Below are positions 52,461-63,364 of a DNA stretch of 64,000 bases, in pieces. A model generated the notes under the pieces. That model saw nothing but the letters and a program-made list of their open reading frames with translations. It searched no databases and was not told the DNA's origin. Source of the stretch: Brachypterus glaber (taxonomy: Eukaryota > Arthropoda > Insecta > Coleoptera > Kateretidae). A program made the position numbers and the translations under genes. The stretch spans positions 94,114,988 through 94,178,987 of the forward strand of contig OY294045.1 of assembly GCA_958510825.1 (NCBI GenBank). The letters run 5' to 3'. Position 1 is the first letter of the stretch; each line of letters opens with the position of its first letter.

Positions 52461-53179
52461 CAGAGCGGTCCAAAAATCACCCCCCCCCCTCTTAACTTTT
52501 GAACCAGTTGACATATCGACTTCAAATTTGGAACTTTTAAATAAGACAACTTAAACTATCTTTTAGCATATATTTAATACTTTCAGCTCTTAACATGTGG
52601 GTAGAGGGGCATGGGGGCACATTTTTTTAAATGGAAAGAGGGCACGTATAATACATCATTTTAAAGCTTATAAAATTCTCCATTTAACTCCATATTTTTA
52701 AATTAAAAAAAAAATTGGTTTAAAATGGGGTTGAAAATGGGAATTAATGTCAAAATTCCTCTAAAAAAAACAAATAATTTTTTAAAAATGCCTAATTTCA
52801 TCATAAAAAAATGTTAATTATACTTTTAAACTAATTTTAGTTGACATAAATAAAATTTTATAAAAAAAACTTAAAAAATCAAATGTTTTAGCACAAAAAA
52901 TTGAAAAATCATAACCTTAAAAAATATTTTTAAAAAATTTAAAAATGTTAGTTTAAATAGAGAATTTTATAAGCTTTAAAATGATGTATCACACGACCCC
53001 CCTTTTCATTTAAAAAAATGTCCCCCCCATGCCCCCCTGCCTAGATTTTAAGAGCTGAAAATATCAAATATATGCTAAAAGTAGTATAAGTTGTCTTATT
53101 TAAGAGTTCTAAATTTGAAGTCGATATCTCAACTCGTTCAAAAGTTAAAAGGGGGTGGGGTGACTTTTGGACCGCACTG
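52461..53179. mobile_element. MITE-G, 719 bp, TA duplication
   Basis: TA at 52459-52460 and 53180-53181 bounds inverted arms of roughly 200 bp: CAGAGCGGTCCAAAAATCAC on the left and the complement of CAGTGCGGTCCAAAAGTCAC on the right, with a C-run next to each end. The interior is AT-rich and non-coding. The frame at 53041-53244 crosses the right end and is an artefact. Confidence 0.88.
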
Positions 53180-53677
53180 TAGTTTAAGATACATTTTTGA
53201 TAGGTTACTGTATACAGTACTATAGAACTTATTGCAATAGGCATGATTGTATTTTATTTAATTTGGTTATAACTCAACCCTTGTAATAAAAAAAATTCTG
53301 TATTTTTTTTTTAGATACGATAAATTTATTATTATTATATCCTGGGCTATCATGAGATATTTTCTTTACTTCAAAATAGTTTTTTTCTAAGGACAAGTTC
53401 GGTTTAATCGCTATTTTTAGCAAAAACTAGATTAGGTTTGTTCAGTATTTTAATTATATTATGTTGTACGAGATTTTTTATCTCGATCTCTCGATCACAA
53501 GCGAAAGCTATAGCTATACTTTGTTTCACGCCAAATAAACATAAACAACAGTCTTAATATTGGACTTCACAGTAAGTTACTAGATAACATTAAAATTCTA
53601 GAGCTATGGAGACTCCATCACTGGAAATTTTTAACAATTAGTTTGTAACTTTGTATTTTATAGATTTTCTTTGTTTA
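53180..53677. other. AT-rich stretch, nothing recognised
   Basis: No repeat match or convincing frame. Confidence 0.4.
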
Positions 53678-54410
53678 CCCGGGAAAAAAAGGTTTATATA
53701 TTTGAGATATGAACGGATCTCTGTATATCCAAATTTCATGTCCAAGAATATATCAAGAGATCCAATCATATATGCTTATATATAAGCAGTTATATATCAA
53801 GAGATCCAATCATATCTCGTCATATATGAGCAGATATGCTTATATATAAGCAGATATAAGCAGATATAATATATTTGTACAAGTGATTAGATATAAAAAT
53901 ATATGTGTATATCAAGAGATACGATCATATCTCTTCATATATGAGCAGTTATGCTTATATATAAGCAGTTATATATCAAGAGATCCAATCATATCTCGTC
54001 ATATATGAGCAGATATGCTTATATATAAGCAGATATATATTGTTATGATCTGAATATTTTATATGTAGTTAAAATTTTAAAATAATATTTCTTTAATATT
54101 GCGCTATGATACAATCTGGCTTCACGAGATTCGGCTTCGGTGAAGTCGGGTTTGACCTAAATTACATCGGACCCCTCCTCGGTAATTCTTGTCGGTATAA
54201 CTTAAAAGTTGTCTAGTATATCTAAATTGTTTATAAAAATTTAATTTACGGTCAAAATGATCGTTTCAGATGTCAGAAATAGCAATTAGCTTGCAAATTG
54301 ATGAGACTGAAACTCTTTTGTCGGGGTAATTAAATATGCGCGGTATCTTTGTAGATATTTTGCGCTAATAGAATTGTCAAATAAATTTAACTAGTGACCT
54401 TCTTATTGGG

Positions 54411-54450
54411 TATATAAACTCATGAAAAGATTCATAATTATTCAGTTTTA
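54411..54450 (+). promoter_or_regulatory. LTR promoter: TATATAA box and TCAGT initiator
   Basis: TATATAA at 54411 is followed by TCAGT at 54442-54446, so the initiator A lies about 33 bp downstream. This is the standard arthropod TATA plus initiator spacing and marks the likely U3/R border. The 3' LTR has the same motif at 59575-59610. Confidence 0.75.
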
Positions 54451-54994
54451 TTCAGGGTGTCACTATGGCAAATTCAAAAGTGAAAATGTAGTTTCTGTGA
54501 GAATTTATTTTGAGATTTATTCTTGAATTAAAAATAGTTTTAAAACTTAGAAAAATTTTGAGACTCGTATTTTCAGACATAGAAATAATTTTGGACACTT
54601 ATAAATATTGATAGTTTGAACACTGATAGAAATTTTGACGAATATTAATTAACTTGGAAAAATATTTTGTAAAATAATTTAAATGACTTATACGAACCAG
54701 TTCTAATATTTACACTAAGAAAAATGTGGACAATAAATTGGGATTTGAAAATGATTGCGAATAGTTGGGATTTCAAACATAGAATGTTTTAAGTTAGAAG
54801 TATTTAATGGAAAACTAATATTTAATGGAAATTAGAATTTAAGGGCTTTGCATAGAAATAGGACTTAGAAATAAGAATTGATCTTTCATGTTCTTGGAGA
54901 ATTTATTCACATTTATTTAATATATTATTCTTAAGTTAAGAAGAAATCATTTTATCTGTTTCCTAAGCGCCGTCTCCTAGAATACCCGCTCCCG

Positions 54995-55000
54995 AATAAA
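54995..55000 (+). promoter_or_regulatory. Polyadenylation signal in LTR
   Basis: AATAAA followed by GTGATAAGTGGTTAAG, lying about 550 bp after the predicted start site. It is present identically in the 3' LTR. Confidence 0.55.
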
Positions 55001-55218
55001 GTGATAAGTGGTTAAGTATATTCTCCGCTCGGGTATACTTTAAATACGATAGAAGATTGTATGGCCAACCTAACTGAGTAAGTTATAATAAAAGTTATAA
55101 TTAACCGCTCGGCTATAACCGAATTATATTCGACATGACTACATTAGTAGAAAAATATTATATATTAGAAAAAAACCACTATCACAACATTAGTGATCGA
55201 ATTTTCAACTTCACTACA

Positions 55219-58200
55219 ATGGTGTTCAAGTCATACGGGACAAAAGCGATTTTTGTGCAGAAGTAATTAATAAAAAAAATCAAATAAGAAACGAAATTAT
55301 GACAAAAGAGTCGGTAATATGAATGATTTTATTTTTTATGAGAAATAAATTTAAAAAATCGTTTTTGATGTGAGACTGGATTATTTTTGCTTAAAATCAA
55401 AAATAGGCTAAGGGAACAGACACTTCAGAAACTTAAATAATGGCAGAAAAGGCAGGGAGATTTTCGGAAAAGCTGATAAACATCAAAAAATGGCCGCATC
55501 ATGAAAATGGAAGAAGGGTGATATTTTGCAAAAATTGCAGAATTTTATGGCCTATAGCAAAATATAAATTGAAGGGAAAAATTAATTTTTTTTTTTTCAA
55601 AAATGTTGGTATGTTTTTCTCATGTTATTTTTTGTAGATTTGTAAAGTATGAAATCGTATTTAAATTTTTTTTGGAAATTATAAGTGTTTTTTGTTCAAT
55701 TTTTGGATTTTTAATTTTAATTATATTACAATGGTAGAATTTTTTGTCTTTAAAATAAAGTATAAAAATACGATTTAATACTTAAGCAATATTTTTTTTC
55801 AATAGTATTTTCCTTTGTCAGAAAGAAATGATTATACTTAGGTTTAGAGTATTTGATAATTTTAATTTGAACTGGGCGGAAAGAAAATATATATTTAGTT
55901 TTATTCATTAGCGTGTACCTTATTTTATTTAATGGAATATTTTTTCAGGGTATTTTTATTTTTTCGATATTTTTTTTAGTACTAATAAAAAAAAACGTAA
56001 TTAATTTTTTTTAGGTTTGTATTTTATTAATTTTTTTTTTAAAATGATATTTTTATTAAAGCGTACAATAATTATTCTCAGAATTTTTTTTTACTTTTTT
56101 GGAACTTATATTACGATTTTTATTTTCATTAAATAGTACAGAATTTTTTTTAAGTAATATTTAAAAAAAAAAAAAAAGAAATATTTTTTTTTTATTTTAT
56201 TATTTTTTTTGTTGATTTTTTATTATTAACGTGTACCTACAGTGTAATTTTTTCTAAGGGTTATAATTCATAAATTTTTTTTTTTGGGAAATTAAATTTT
56301 GTAAAAAGTTAATTTTATAGAAATGTATATATTTTATTAAAGTGTACCTAAATATAATTTTTTTTTAACGGTTATCATTTATTATTATTTTTTCAAACTG
56401 GAATTTGATTGTTATTTTATTGGAAACAGAAATATTTAATTTTTTTTATTATAATTCAGTGTGAAAATTTAAACAAAATGTTTAAAAATTACCAAAAAAA
56501 TATCGAGGTTTTATATGTAAGGAATGTCTACTTGGATTTAGTTTAAATATCTTGAAAAATGTTTAGTTAATTTCTGATTTTTTTTATTACAAAAAAAAAT
56601 ATTTTAAGAACCACTTTATTATAATTTTGTAATGTTGCTTTCAGTGTATAGGAAATACGTAAGTCTCTCTTCACCCACAGGTGCACGCTGGGTCTTTTAA
56701 AGTGTTTATGTAATAAAAATTAATAGTGTTTACGATTTGAAAATTTAATGGTTTATTTTGTGACTTCGTTTTTTTATCTTAGTATATTTATAACACAATT
56801 TTATCTATCGTATTGGAGATGTTAATAATCAGTTTATAAAAAAAAAGTATTTATTCGTCTGGGATTAGCTACCCCAAACGTGATGAGTATTTTTTGTTAT
56901 CTTCTCAGATTTTTTTTTTCTTTCGAAATAATATTTAATTTTTTTTTTAATTTCAGTTTATAGTTTTTTTTTAAAATAATTTTAAGTCAAAGCGAATTTG
57001 TTTAGTATAGTCTGAGAAAACCTGCAGTTTTATGGAAAAATACCGTTTGTTCAGTACTGGCCAAACTGAACGTAACTATATTTTTCTCCGTGTATTTAAT
57101 TATTTTATTTTTTATGGAATTTGCAGTTTTATCGTTGGTTAATATGAATTTATTTTGTTTAGGCAAGATATTTATTGCACAAAGAGATAGACAGTCACAT
57201 ATTGTCACAGATGGTCGCATATTTTGCTTTCCTATTTAAATGTTTGTAAAAATAGGGAAAGCCAGAGTATTTTATAAAAATTATAACAAAAATAGTTTTC
57301 TGTGGAGAAAGGTTAAAAAGTTGCATTGATTTAAAAATGTATGTAACAGTTTTTTTTGTGTGAAAAAAAAACTAAGGTTAAAGGTTTTAAAGGTCCAGTT
57401 CAAAAATAAATTAAGGCAGCAAGTTATATATTATTAAATTTATTTTGGTTGGGTATATTAAAATACTAGTAATGTTTTTTAATGAAAGATACAATTTTTG
57501 GTATATTGTGTAAAACATATGTATAAACAAAATGAAGTTCAATAATGAGTTATGTTTTTGTTTTTTAGTATTTTTGGTGAATTCGAAATATCGTATAAAA
57601 GGTGTGCGTATATCGCATATATGTAACTAATAATAAATATATTTATTAAGCTTTTACTTTCAGAAGGCTAACGTAGTCTTTCTGCCTATAGTATTATAGA
57701 GTGTAAATAAAATAAAATATCGAAAAGGTCTCAGAAAAGTTATTACAATAACTTGAGAACGCCTACAATGTAGGATGATTTTTTATTATAATTTACGTAA
57801 AAGTTTGGAATATATGAGGGTTATGAGGGTTATGTTATGTAAAAATAATTAACCAGTTGGTAAAAAAAAAGCGTAATATATCGTAAAATAGCTTAACGTA
57901 GTTTAAAGTAAATCAAATAAACTTATTCTGTCTCAAAGCATTTATATGATAACTTGAGAACGCCTGCGATTCATTGCAATGTAGGCTTATTTTTATTGGG
58001 ATTTATCTTGGAATTTACGTAGAAAGTTAGGATATTAGAGGGATACGTTAAGTAAAGTTAAATATCGAGTTGGGAGTATAATATATTGACGTATTATATT
58101 AAAGGTCCGAGAAATTGGTGTTATAATAAGTAACATTTGTTTGTTTGTTGTTTGAGAAGTTTGAAGAAGGACATAGTCCTTTATGTTTTTAAATTTGCTA

Positions 58201-59204
58201 CTTAAGCAAAAGTGGAAGTTATAAAATGGTGCAGATTTGGAGTTTTGGGTTTTTGAAAAATTTGTAAGAAATTTACGAAAATGTGCGCAAAATTTCACAA
58301 ATAGTATTACGATAGTACGATTATTAAAATTGGAAATAGTAAGAAATTTGACAAAAAGTATTACAATTAAGTAAAGGCTCAAACTTTAAATCAGGGGGTT
58401 AGGTAGTGTTTTTAACACAGAACCAAACAGTCTTGGTTAATACGCAATAATTTGCAGTTACCAAAGAAAATTGCCATGGAACCTGGTGACAGGAGCCGTG
58501 ATGTTACCCAAGTGGAGGAATGAATTTTTGTTTCAAAACTAAAAAAAAAAGGGGTAGTATTTTATAAAGTATGAAATAGGCACCGATAAATAGTCGACAA
58601 ATAGTGAGTGGAGTTGGTCGCAATAAATTTTGCGAATACTATAGTATATTTTTTTGAAATAAATGAATTTATTTAGAGATTCTCGGAAAAGTAATAGAAG
58701 TTGTATCAATACGAGGGATATTTCGAATATAGTAAGTAACGAATGATTCTAAATAGTCCAATAAGTGGCTATATGAATATTGAACTTTATTTTTGTTGAA
58801 ATATGTAAGGGGTTATTCTTTAATGGTATAATTTTTTTTTTAAGTGTGCGAAGTTGCAGTTATTAAAGTTGTATAATATTGAATATTATTAACTTAGCAA
58901 GTTTGTCAATACGTAGTAAAGATTTTTTTTATTGAAGTTTATGGTATAATGAATAAAATAGAGATGCCTATTGTAAAGTTTATGTAAGTAATAATGTAAA
59001 TTATTAACTATAAAACGTATAAGGAAGATATAACTTGTTGTTCTTAAAAGTAATGTTTTAGTTGTTCTTATGATTTAGATATAGGTTTTTGGTCTTTGTA
59101 ATGTGTTGTGAAATTCCAACTTAAGCAAGAACCGAACAGGAAAATGTTGCACATTTTCTTTTTGAAAAATGCTTATCATTTTTCAAAAATTAGGGGGAGA
59201 GCTA
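55219..59204 (+). other. LTR element interior, about 4 kb, non-coding
   Basis: The sense strand is rich in T runs. The longest sense frame of note is 65 codons at 55440-55637 (MAEKAGRFSEKLINIKKW...), about 220 bp after the LTR; it might be a gag relic, but it has no recognisable motif. The 115-codon frame at 58035-58382 is antisense. A degenerate block with RTGTACCT recurs at irregular 70-150 bp spacing from about 55912 to 56345. ATAACTTGAGAACGCCT is repeated at about 57749 and 57950. Confidence 0.75.
59191..59204 (+). other. Polypurine tract candidate
   Basis: TAGGGGGAGAGCTA lies directly before the 3' LTR; the purine-rich AGGGGGAGA would prime plus-strand DNA synthesis in LTR elements. Confidence 0.7.
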
Positions 59205-60382
59205 TGTTATGATCTGAATATTTTATATGTAGTTAAAATTTTAAAATAATATTTCTTTAATATTGCGCTATGATACAATCTGGCTTCACGAGATTCGGCT
59301 TCGGTGAAGTCGGGTTTGACCTAAATTACATCGGACCCCTCCTCGGTAATTCTTGTCGGTATAACTTAAAAGTTGTCTAGTATATCTAAATTGTTTATAA
59401 AAATTTAATTTACGGTCAAAATGATCGTTTCAGATGTCAGAAATAGCAATTAGCTTGCAAATTGATGAGACTGAAACTCTTTTGTCGGGGTAATTAAATA
59501 TGCGCGGTATCTTTGTAGATATTTTGCGCTAATAGAATTGTCAAATAAATTTAACTAGTGACCTTCTTATTGGGTATATAAACTCATGAAAAGATTCATA
59601 ATTATTCAGTTTTATTCAGGGTGTCACTATGGCAAATTCAAAAGTGAAAATGTAGTTTCTGTGAGAATTTATTTTGAGATTTATTCTTGAATTAAAAATA
59701 GTTTTAAAACTTAGAAAAATTTTGAGACTCGTATTTTCAGACATAGAAATAATTTTGGACACTTATAAATATTGATAGTTTGAACACTGATAGAAATTTT
59801 GACGAATATTAATTAACTTGGAAAAATATTTTGTAAAATAATTTAAATGACTTATACGAACCAGTTCTAATATTTACACTAAGAAAAATGTGGACAATAA
59901 ATTGGGATTTGAAAATGATTGCGAATAGTTGGGATTTCAAACATAGAATGTTTTAAGTTAGAAGTATTTAATGGAAAACTAATATTTAATGGAAATTAGA
60001 ATTTAAGGGCTTTGCATAGAAATAGGACTTAGAAATAAGAATTGATCTTTCATGTTCTTGGAGAATTTATTCACATTTATTTAATATATTATTCTTAAGT
60101 TAAGAAGAAATCATTTTATCTGTTTCCTAAGCGCCGTCTCCTAGAATACCCGCTCCCGAATAAAGTGATAAGTGGTTAAGTATATTCTCCGCTCGGGTAT
60201 ACTTTAAATACGATAGAAGATTGTATGGCCAACCTAACTGAGTAAGTTATAATAAAAGTTATAATTAACCGCTCGGCTATAACCGAATTATATTCGACAT
60301 GACTACATTAGTAGAAAAATATTATATATTAGAAAAAAACCACTATCACAACATTAGTGATCGAATTTTCAACTTCACTACA
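59205..60382 (+). repeat. 3' long terminal repeat
   Basis: Same length and, as far as I can read, the same sequence as 54041-55218. Confidence 0.92.
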
Positions 60383-60639
60383 ATATGACGAGATATGATT
60401 GGATCTCTTGATATATAACTGCTTATATATAAGCATATATGATTGGATCTCTCTCGGATCTCTTGATATATTCTTGGACATGAAATTTGGATATACAGAG
60501 ATCCGATCATATTTTAAATATATAAACCTTTTTTTCCCGGGTAGTTTGGACTTTTTTTTTCTAATTTATTTTGTACTTTATACTGTATACTGTGTATTTT
60601 TTCATTTGTATTTGACTTGCGATATATTGTAAAGTAAAT

Positions 60640-61168
60640 AGCTGGAATACACCTATTCCTTATAGTTCTCAAGGGAATTAGGTTATTAGGAGTGGGAAGG
60701 GATTTTACCCTATCCCACCCATTTATTTAGGTAATTGTATTGTTTAAGAACTTTCTAACAATGTGGCATGTTTGTAAGATTGCTATTCTTTGCAAGTTAC
60801 AAACAATATGTTCAATATCTAATTTTCCTAGATGTTTAACTAAATTTTTTGACACAACTCCAATAGCAGATATAATAACTGGTACTATTGTGGTTTCCCG
60901 AACTTTCCATATATGCTGTAATTCAAGCGCCAGATTAATATATTTGTTTATTTTCTCTGTTTCTGTTTTAATTAGGTTTTGTGACAGTGGGCATCCTACG
61001 TCAATAATAAATGCTTTTCCATTGGATTTCTCAATCACCACAATGTCTGGCCGATTATGATCAACTGTATGGTCAGTTATGATAGGTATGTCCCAATATA
61101 TGAGGGTTTCGTTAGACTCGAGTACTGCAGTACGTTGATACTTATAATATGGCGCTGGATTCTCAATT
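60640..61168 (-). pseudogene. RLE-type LINE C-terminal fragment
   Basis: The minus-strand frame is open from 61168 to 60727 and reads APYYKYQRTAVLESN, LIYWDIPIITDHTV, DHNRPDIVVIEKSNGK, AFIIDVGCPLSQN, ETEKINKYINLALELQHIWK and VVSKNLVKHLGK. The RPDIVV...AFIIDV core matches the PD-D type nuclease-like C-terminus of restriction-enzyme-like LINE proteins. It is not the same subfamily as 25380-26106. The fragment begins right at an ATT microsatellite (61169-61185), which is on its 5' side. The plus-strand frame at 60740-61060 is the shadow of this one. Confidence 0.8.
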
Positions 61169-61185
61169 ATTATTATTATTATTAA
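61169..61185. repeat. (ATT)n at 5' border of the LINE fragment
   Basis: Five to six ATT units abut the truncation point of the minus-strand LINE. Confidence 0.85.
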
Positions 61186-61850
61186 AATTTACAAATGCCA
61201 GTAGCAAAAGTATTATTTTAAAATTACAATAATGTTTTTTGAAAAACAGTTTCTTTACGTTTAACAGCAATATAGGGGTGCAATTTTGAAATAAGATTGA
61301 GTGCTTTCATCAATGAAAATGTCATGCAAAATGTATCGAAGATATTGTGGCTGTTAAAACGATGAAATCTTTGAGAAATAACAGTGATTTGTTTAAAAGC
61401 TTACAAAACGTTTTTAGATCAAAGAGATTTGGAGTTGTATCACATAGGAAATGATTATGTGGAGATAGGGAGATCTATACAAATAGCAACATGCACTTTA
61501 AACATATAAAAGGGAGTTTTATATTGTTTTAACTTTGGCTATATTTCAAATACAAAGGATTGACAACCATATTTAATTTGATATGGTGCAAAAAATAGGT
61601 TTTACTTTGCTTAAAACTTTCGAGCTAAAAGCAACAAACACGTAAATCAAGAAATATAAAAATATTTTTGGTTTATTTATTTTTAATGAAAAACTCATAA
61701 ATTTTTATAATACAAAACCGATTTGAAACGAATGGCTGGAGATTACATATAGCCACCATGACAATTCCTAACTTGCATGCAAGTTAGAAATTATTAGATA
61801 AACTTAAGAAGGGGTATAAAGGAACCAAGGAACCAACTTTTTTGATAGAT
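61186..61850. other. AT-rich stretch, nothing recognised
   Basis: A short inverted pair CTTGCATGCAAG lies at 61773-61784. No other feature. Confidence 0.4.
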
Positions 61851-62141
61851 AGTTGTTAAGACTTGTGTATGTTTTCTGTTTCTATTTTATATTGGTACTT
61901 TTTGTAGCGCTGATTACGAATATACGTTTTATTTTTCTGTTGCGTAGTTTTTCCATAAATTCATAAATAGAAAAATAATAAAATGGTTATTCTATTTTTA
62001 AGCGTTGGTGTAAACTTTACACACTGGATGTAAAAATATAATACACACCGCATTTATATTAACGCTTCGAGTGTAAATTCACATCAGCAGCAGCTGCAAG
62101 TAAATTACCCATGCACGTGGAGGTAAAAATTTATCTTAGTG
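61851..62141 (-). mobile_element. MITE-C copy 2, partial, inverted
   Basis: It corresponds to about 11015-11345 in reverse complement, ending at the terminus TTTATCTTAGTG. The inner and opposite end are missing. The GTGTAAA/TTTACAC motifs are kept. Confidence 0.78.
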
Positions 62142-62560
62142 CATAGGCGTGCGAAATGCCTGTGGCTTACCACATTTTTGTCCAAAACTTTTTTCATTGT
62201 AATTTTGATGCATTCTTTTTACAAATTATGTATTCTTTGAGTAAAAGTACATGGAAAAGATTCTCTTAGTGTAATAGAGTAAAAGCAACTGTTTTCGAGA
62301 AAAATCCATTAAAAAAATACAGGACATGACCCTAAAAAGTGTTACTATTTAAAGAGTCCATAACTTACTTAATATTTATTTTTGGGCCAGGGTGTGCCAA
62401 ACTTTTTTTCTTAGTTTTTAATGTGGAATCGTCCTGTACTGTTAAATTATTTTATTAGCGCCTTTTTTGGGCCCTATTTAAGAGACCTATATTTAATGGG
62501 CCGTAAGTCGATTAAGACCGATTTGGGGCCCTATGTTTATATAAACTTTTTTTCATATTT
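62142..62560. repeat. FB2 fragment, copy 3
   Basis: It shares GGCGTGCGAAATGCC, TTTTTGTCCAAAACTTTTTT and TTTATATAAACTTTTTTTCA with the FB2 palindromes at 2.4-3.5 kb and 7.9-8.6 kb, but only centre and right arm are present. The SINE follows directly. Confidence 0.6.
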
Positions 62561-62827
62561 TTTGTTTATGTTTGTTTTTTAACCTCGTACTATTCTACTT
62601 AATTAAGCATCCCCTAAGTCCAGGACTTGTGTGGGCTAGTAGTAGAGGGAACCACCGGCTTTAATTGACTTTCGAACCAATATATCTAGGGAGTACGCCT
62701 TCGCCAAATTTCAATTATTAATTAACTAAAAAAGGCAATCGGCGCCAGTGAGGTTTGAACTCACGATCATTAGCTCAGTGTCAATGCTATATCGATGCCT
62801 TGGACCGCTGAACTAATTCTCCTCCCA
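62560..62827 (-). mobile_element. tRNA-derived SINE, copy 3
   Basis: Same body and tRNA-like head as the copies at 6.4 and 7.1 kb, on the minus strand. The head has a 12-base insertion near the anticodon position (CTCAGTG area, 62769-62783) and GAACTAATTCTCC in place of GAGCTAATCTCCC, so it represents an independent insertion. The A box (TTAGTTCAGCGGTCCAAGG) and B box (GAGTTCAAACCTC) remain readable. Confidence 0.8.
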
Positions 62828-63041
62828 TTTTGATGTACTATATGTACCTTTAAGGATGGACGCGAGTTCTGGGACCCCCTGTATACAGTGTGTACTAATA
62901 AAAATAAATATATTTATATGCAGAGACGTCAAATAAACGAGTAGAGAAGTAAAAGAGAAGAGAACTAAAAGAGCAGAGATGTAAAAGAGTATAGATGTGA
63001 GTGCTTCATTTTAAAATATAAATTAAATAAAACTTAATATC
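62828..63041. other. Intergenic, short AGAG-type repeats
   Basis: AAAAGAG-GNAGAGATG type repeats lie near 62940-62995. The end of another MITE (CCCCCTGTATACAG) lies at 62876-62889. Confidence 0.4.
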
Positions 63042-63364
63042 GTCGGCTTACAAGTAAAGAGCACTAAGTCCAAAAACATGGTTTTGAGATATTGACAAAT
63101 TTAACTTTCACTGTTGTTTTTTAATTTTTGTAATAATTGTTACAAAAATGCACGTTTCGCCAAACAAACACTCAGTCGCTTAGTGCAGAAACATTTGAAA
63201 TAATCTACAAGTAAAACGCACTAAGTGCACTAAGTGACTTAGTGCCTATTGCCAGATAAAATTTTATTCAAAATCAAACTGGTGCGTTTTGTATAGTGGG
63301 TAACTCTCTTGGCAGTCCACCTAGAAGTTAGTTCGGTTTACCTGTACATAGATCATCAAATATT
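63042..63364. mobile_element. MITE-E copy 2, cut by a LINE
   Basis: It matches 22908 onward with very few changes up to CATCAAATATT, where the LINE at 63365 takes over. The right terminus must lie beyond the window if it exists. Confidence 0.85.

Larger units (their letters stand above)
54041..55218 (+). repeat. 5' long terminal repeat
   Basis: It runs from TGTTATGATCTG to CTTCACTACA, 1,178 bp, the same length as the 3' copy at 59205-60382. A TATA box and initiator near 54411-54446 and AATAAA at 54995 place U3 at about 54041-54443 and R roughly from 54444 to just past 55000. Confidence 0.92.
54041..60382 (+). mobile_element. Non-coding LTR retrotransposon (LARD-like), 6.34 kb
   Basis: Two 1,178-bp direct repeats begin TGTTATGATC and end TTCACTACA (TG...CA). 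ATAT flanks the element on both sides as a 4-bp target duplication. TGGTGTTCAAGTC at 55220 is a candidate primer-binding site and TAGGGGGAGA at 59191-59200 a polypurine tract. The LTRs appear identical along their length, so insertion is recent. The 4-kb interior has no gag, protease, reverse transcriptase, RNase H or integrase in any frame. This is the definition of a large retrotransposon derivative, which must borrow proteins from a partner. Confidence 0.88.
53678..60541. mobile_element. CCCGGGAAA TIR element split by an LTR retrotransposon
   Basis: TA at 53676-53677 and 60542-60543 bounds inverted ends CCCGGGAAAAAAAGGTTTAT and its exact complement. Without the LTR element (54041-60382) and one copy of its 4-bp target it is about 520 bp. 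The arms hold iterated TATATCAAGAGATCCAATCA and CTTATATATAAGCAG blocks, more of them on the left (four or so) than on the right. It is a non-coding MITE of mariner-like type. Confidence 0.85.

Noticed and set aside
58035..58382. 115-codon frame in the LTR element
   Set aside because: It is antisense, of low complexity and without any retroelement motif.
60740..61060. 106-codon plus-strand frame
   Set aside because: It is a shadow of the minus-strand LINE nuclease frame.
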